The notes below the pieces were generated by a model that saw nothing but the letters and a program-made list of their open reading frames with translations, ran no database searches and was not told the DNA's origin. DNA of 64,000 bases from LGRD01 sp031415135 (lineage in GTDB: Bacteria > Pseudomonadota > Gammaproteobacteria > Burkholderiales > Burkholderiaceae_C): assembly GCA_031415135.1 (NCBI GenBank), contig JANORB010000181.1, positions 1 to 64,000 of the forward strand, given 5' to 3'. The position numbers and the translations under genes were made by a program. This document shows, piece by piece, positions 63,580 to 64,000 of this stretch. The stretch's first letter is position 1. Each line of letters begins with the position of its first letter.

Positions 63580-64000
63580 ATGAGTGCCGTACTGAAACCT
63601 TCCACTTCCACCGCCGATCACGCGGTTGCCGACCTGTCGCTGGCCGCCTGGGGCCGCAAGGAAATCAGAATTGCCGAGACCGAGATGCCCGGCCTGATGG
63701 CGATCCGCCACGAGTTCGCCGCCAGCCAGCCGCTCAAGGGCGCGCGCATCACCGGCAGCATCCACATGACGATCCAGACCGCTGTGCTGATCGAAACCCT
63801 GCAGGCGCTGGGCGCTTCGGTGCGCTGGGCCTCGTGCAACATCTACTCGACCCAGGACCACGCCGCCGCCGCGCTGGTGGTGGTCGGCACACCGATATTC
63901 GCCTACAAGGGCGAGACGCTGAAGGACTACTGGGACTACACCCACAGCATCTTCGAATTCGGCCCCAAGGGTGCCAAGGACGAAGGCCCGAACATGATCC
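63580..64000 (+). CDS. ahcY: Adenosylhomocysteinase (partial, runs off the right edge)
   Basis: Cytosolic enzyme splitting S-adenosylhomocysteine into adenosine and homocysteine. The first 140 residues are visible: VADLSLAAWGRKEIRIAETE, MPGLMAIRHEFAASQPLKGA, the substrate motif GSIHMTIQTAVLIETLQALG, CNIYSTQDHAAAALV and KGETLKDYWDYTHSIFEF. ATG at 63580 with a GGAG site. It is under the SAH riboswitch immediately upstream. The catalytic Lys and NAD-binding domain are beyond the window. Confidence 0.97.
   Translation, partial: MSAVLKPSTSTADHAVADLSLAAWGRKEIRIAETEMPGLMAIRHEFAASQPLKGARITGSIHMTIQTAVLIETLQALGASVRWASCNIYSTQDHAAAALVVVGTPIFAYKGETLKDYWDYTHSIFEFGPKGAKDEGPNMI

Overview
The window is high-GC DNA with dense, short-spaced genes. 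Gene content and order point to a betaproteobacterium of the order Burkholderiales, Rubrivivax/Leptothrix/Roseateles-like by general impression. Supporting signs are the order metK, two LpxL-type acyltransferases, dapF, DUF484, xerC; def-fmt divergent from LysM-dprA-smg; yajC-secD-secF; and a SAH riboswitch in front of ahcY. No rRNA, tRNA, CRISPR array or complete insertion sequence was seen.

Positions 1-11.5 kb hold a catabolic locus organised around a divergent promoter region at 8.7-8.8 kb. Leftward run a 6-hydroxynicotinate reductase-like Fe-S protein, a UPF0280 protein, two tandem AA_synth (DUF1185) proteins, a branched-chain-type solute-binding protein and, after an interruption, the permease livH. 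Rightward run a ferredoxin-NADP reductase, a TetR regulator and an enamidase-like amidohydrolase. Together they look like a reductive N-heterocycle (nicotinate-type) ring-opening pathway with its own importer. Between livK and livH sits about 3 kb of accessory DNA: two BrnT/BrnA toxin-antitoxin pairs, a TIR-like putative defence protein, a 238-bp inverted-repeat-bounded segment and a diverged partial copy of the livH 5' end.

Positions 11.5-18.2 kb carry a secreted hypothetical, a VapBC pair with a clear palindromic operator, class II fructose-bisphosphate aldolase with a strong terminator, and a threonine ammonia-lyase translationally coupled to an AceE-type E1.

Positions 18.2-29.2 kb are an exopolysaccharide locus of poly-GlcNAc (Pga) type. 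A GT2 synthase, a small membrane protein in the PgaD position and a polysaccharide deacetylase are tightly coupled behind one large gene. That gene joins a BcsE-like c-di-GMP-binding region (RTGD motif) to a PgaA-like TPR and outer-membrane barrel. A GH18-like hydrolase converges on the deacetylase, so PgaB's two activities are split between two genes. Divergently lie a secreted hypothetical and a second deacetylase with CBM-like and Ig-like modules, cut by an amber codon.

Positions 29.2-59 kb are largely housekeeping: pyk, pgk, azlCD, fmt, def, LysM-dprA-smg, DUF1631, secF-secD-yajC, a DUF2141/carotenoid-oxygenase pair, terC, an MFS transporter, glmS with a divergent Lrp regulator, rlmI, xerC-DUF484-dapF, two LpxL-like acyltransferases and metK. 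The right end holds a Phd-type antitoxin with a toxin broken by an in-frame stop, a YcaQ-like glycosylase, an MFS_4 transporter, a HAD hydrolase, and the SAH riboswitch with the start of ahcY, which leaves the window.
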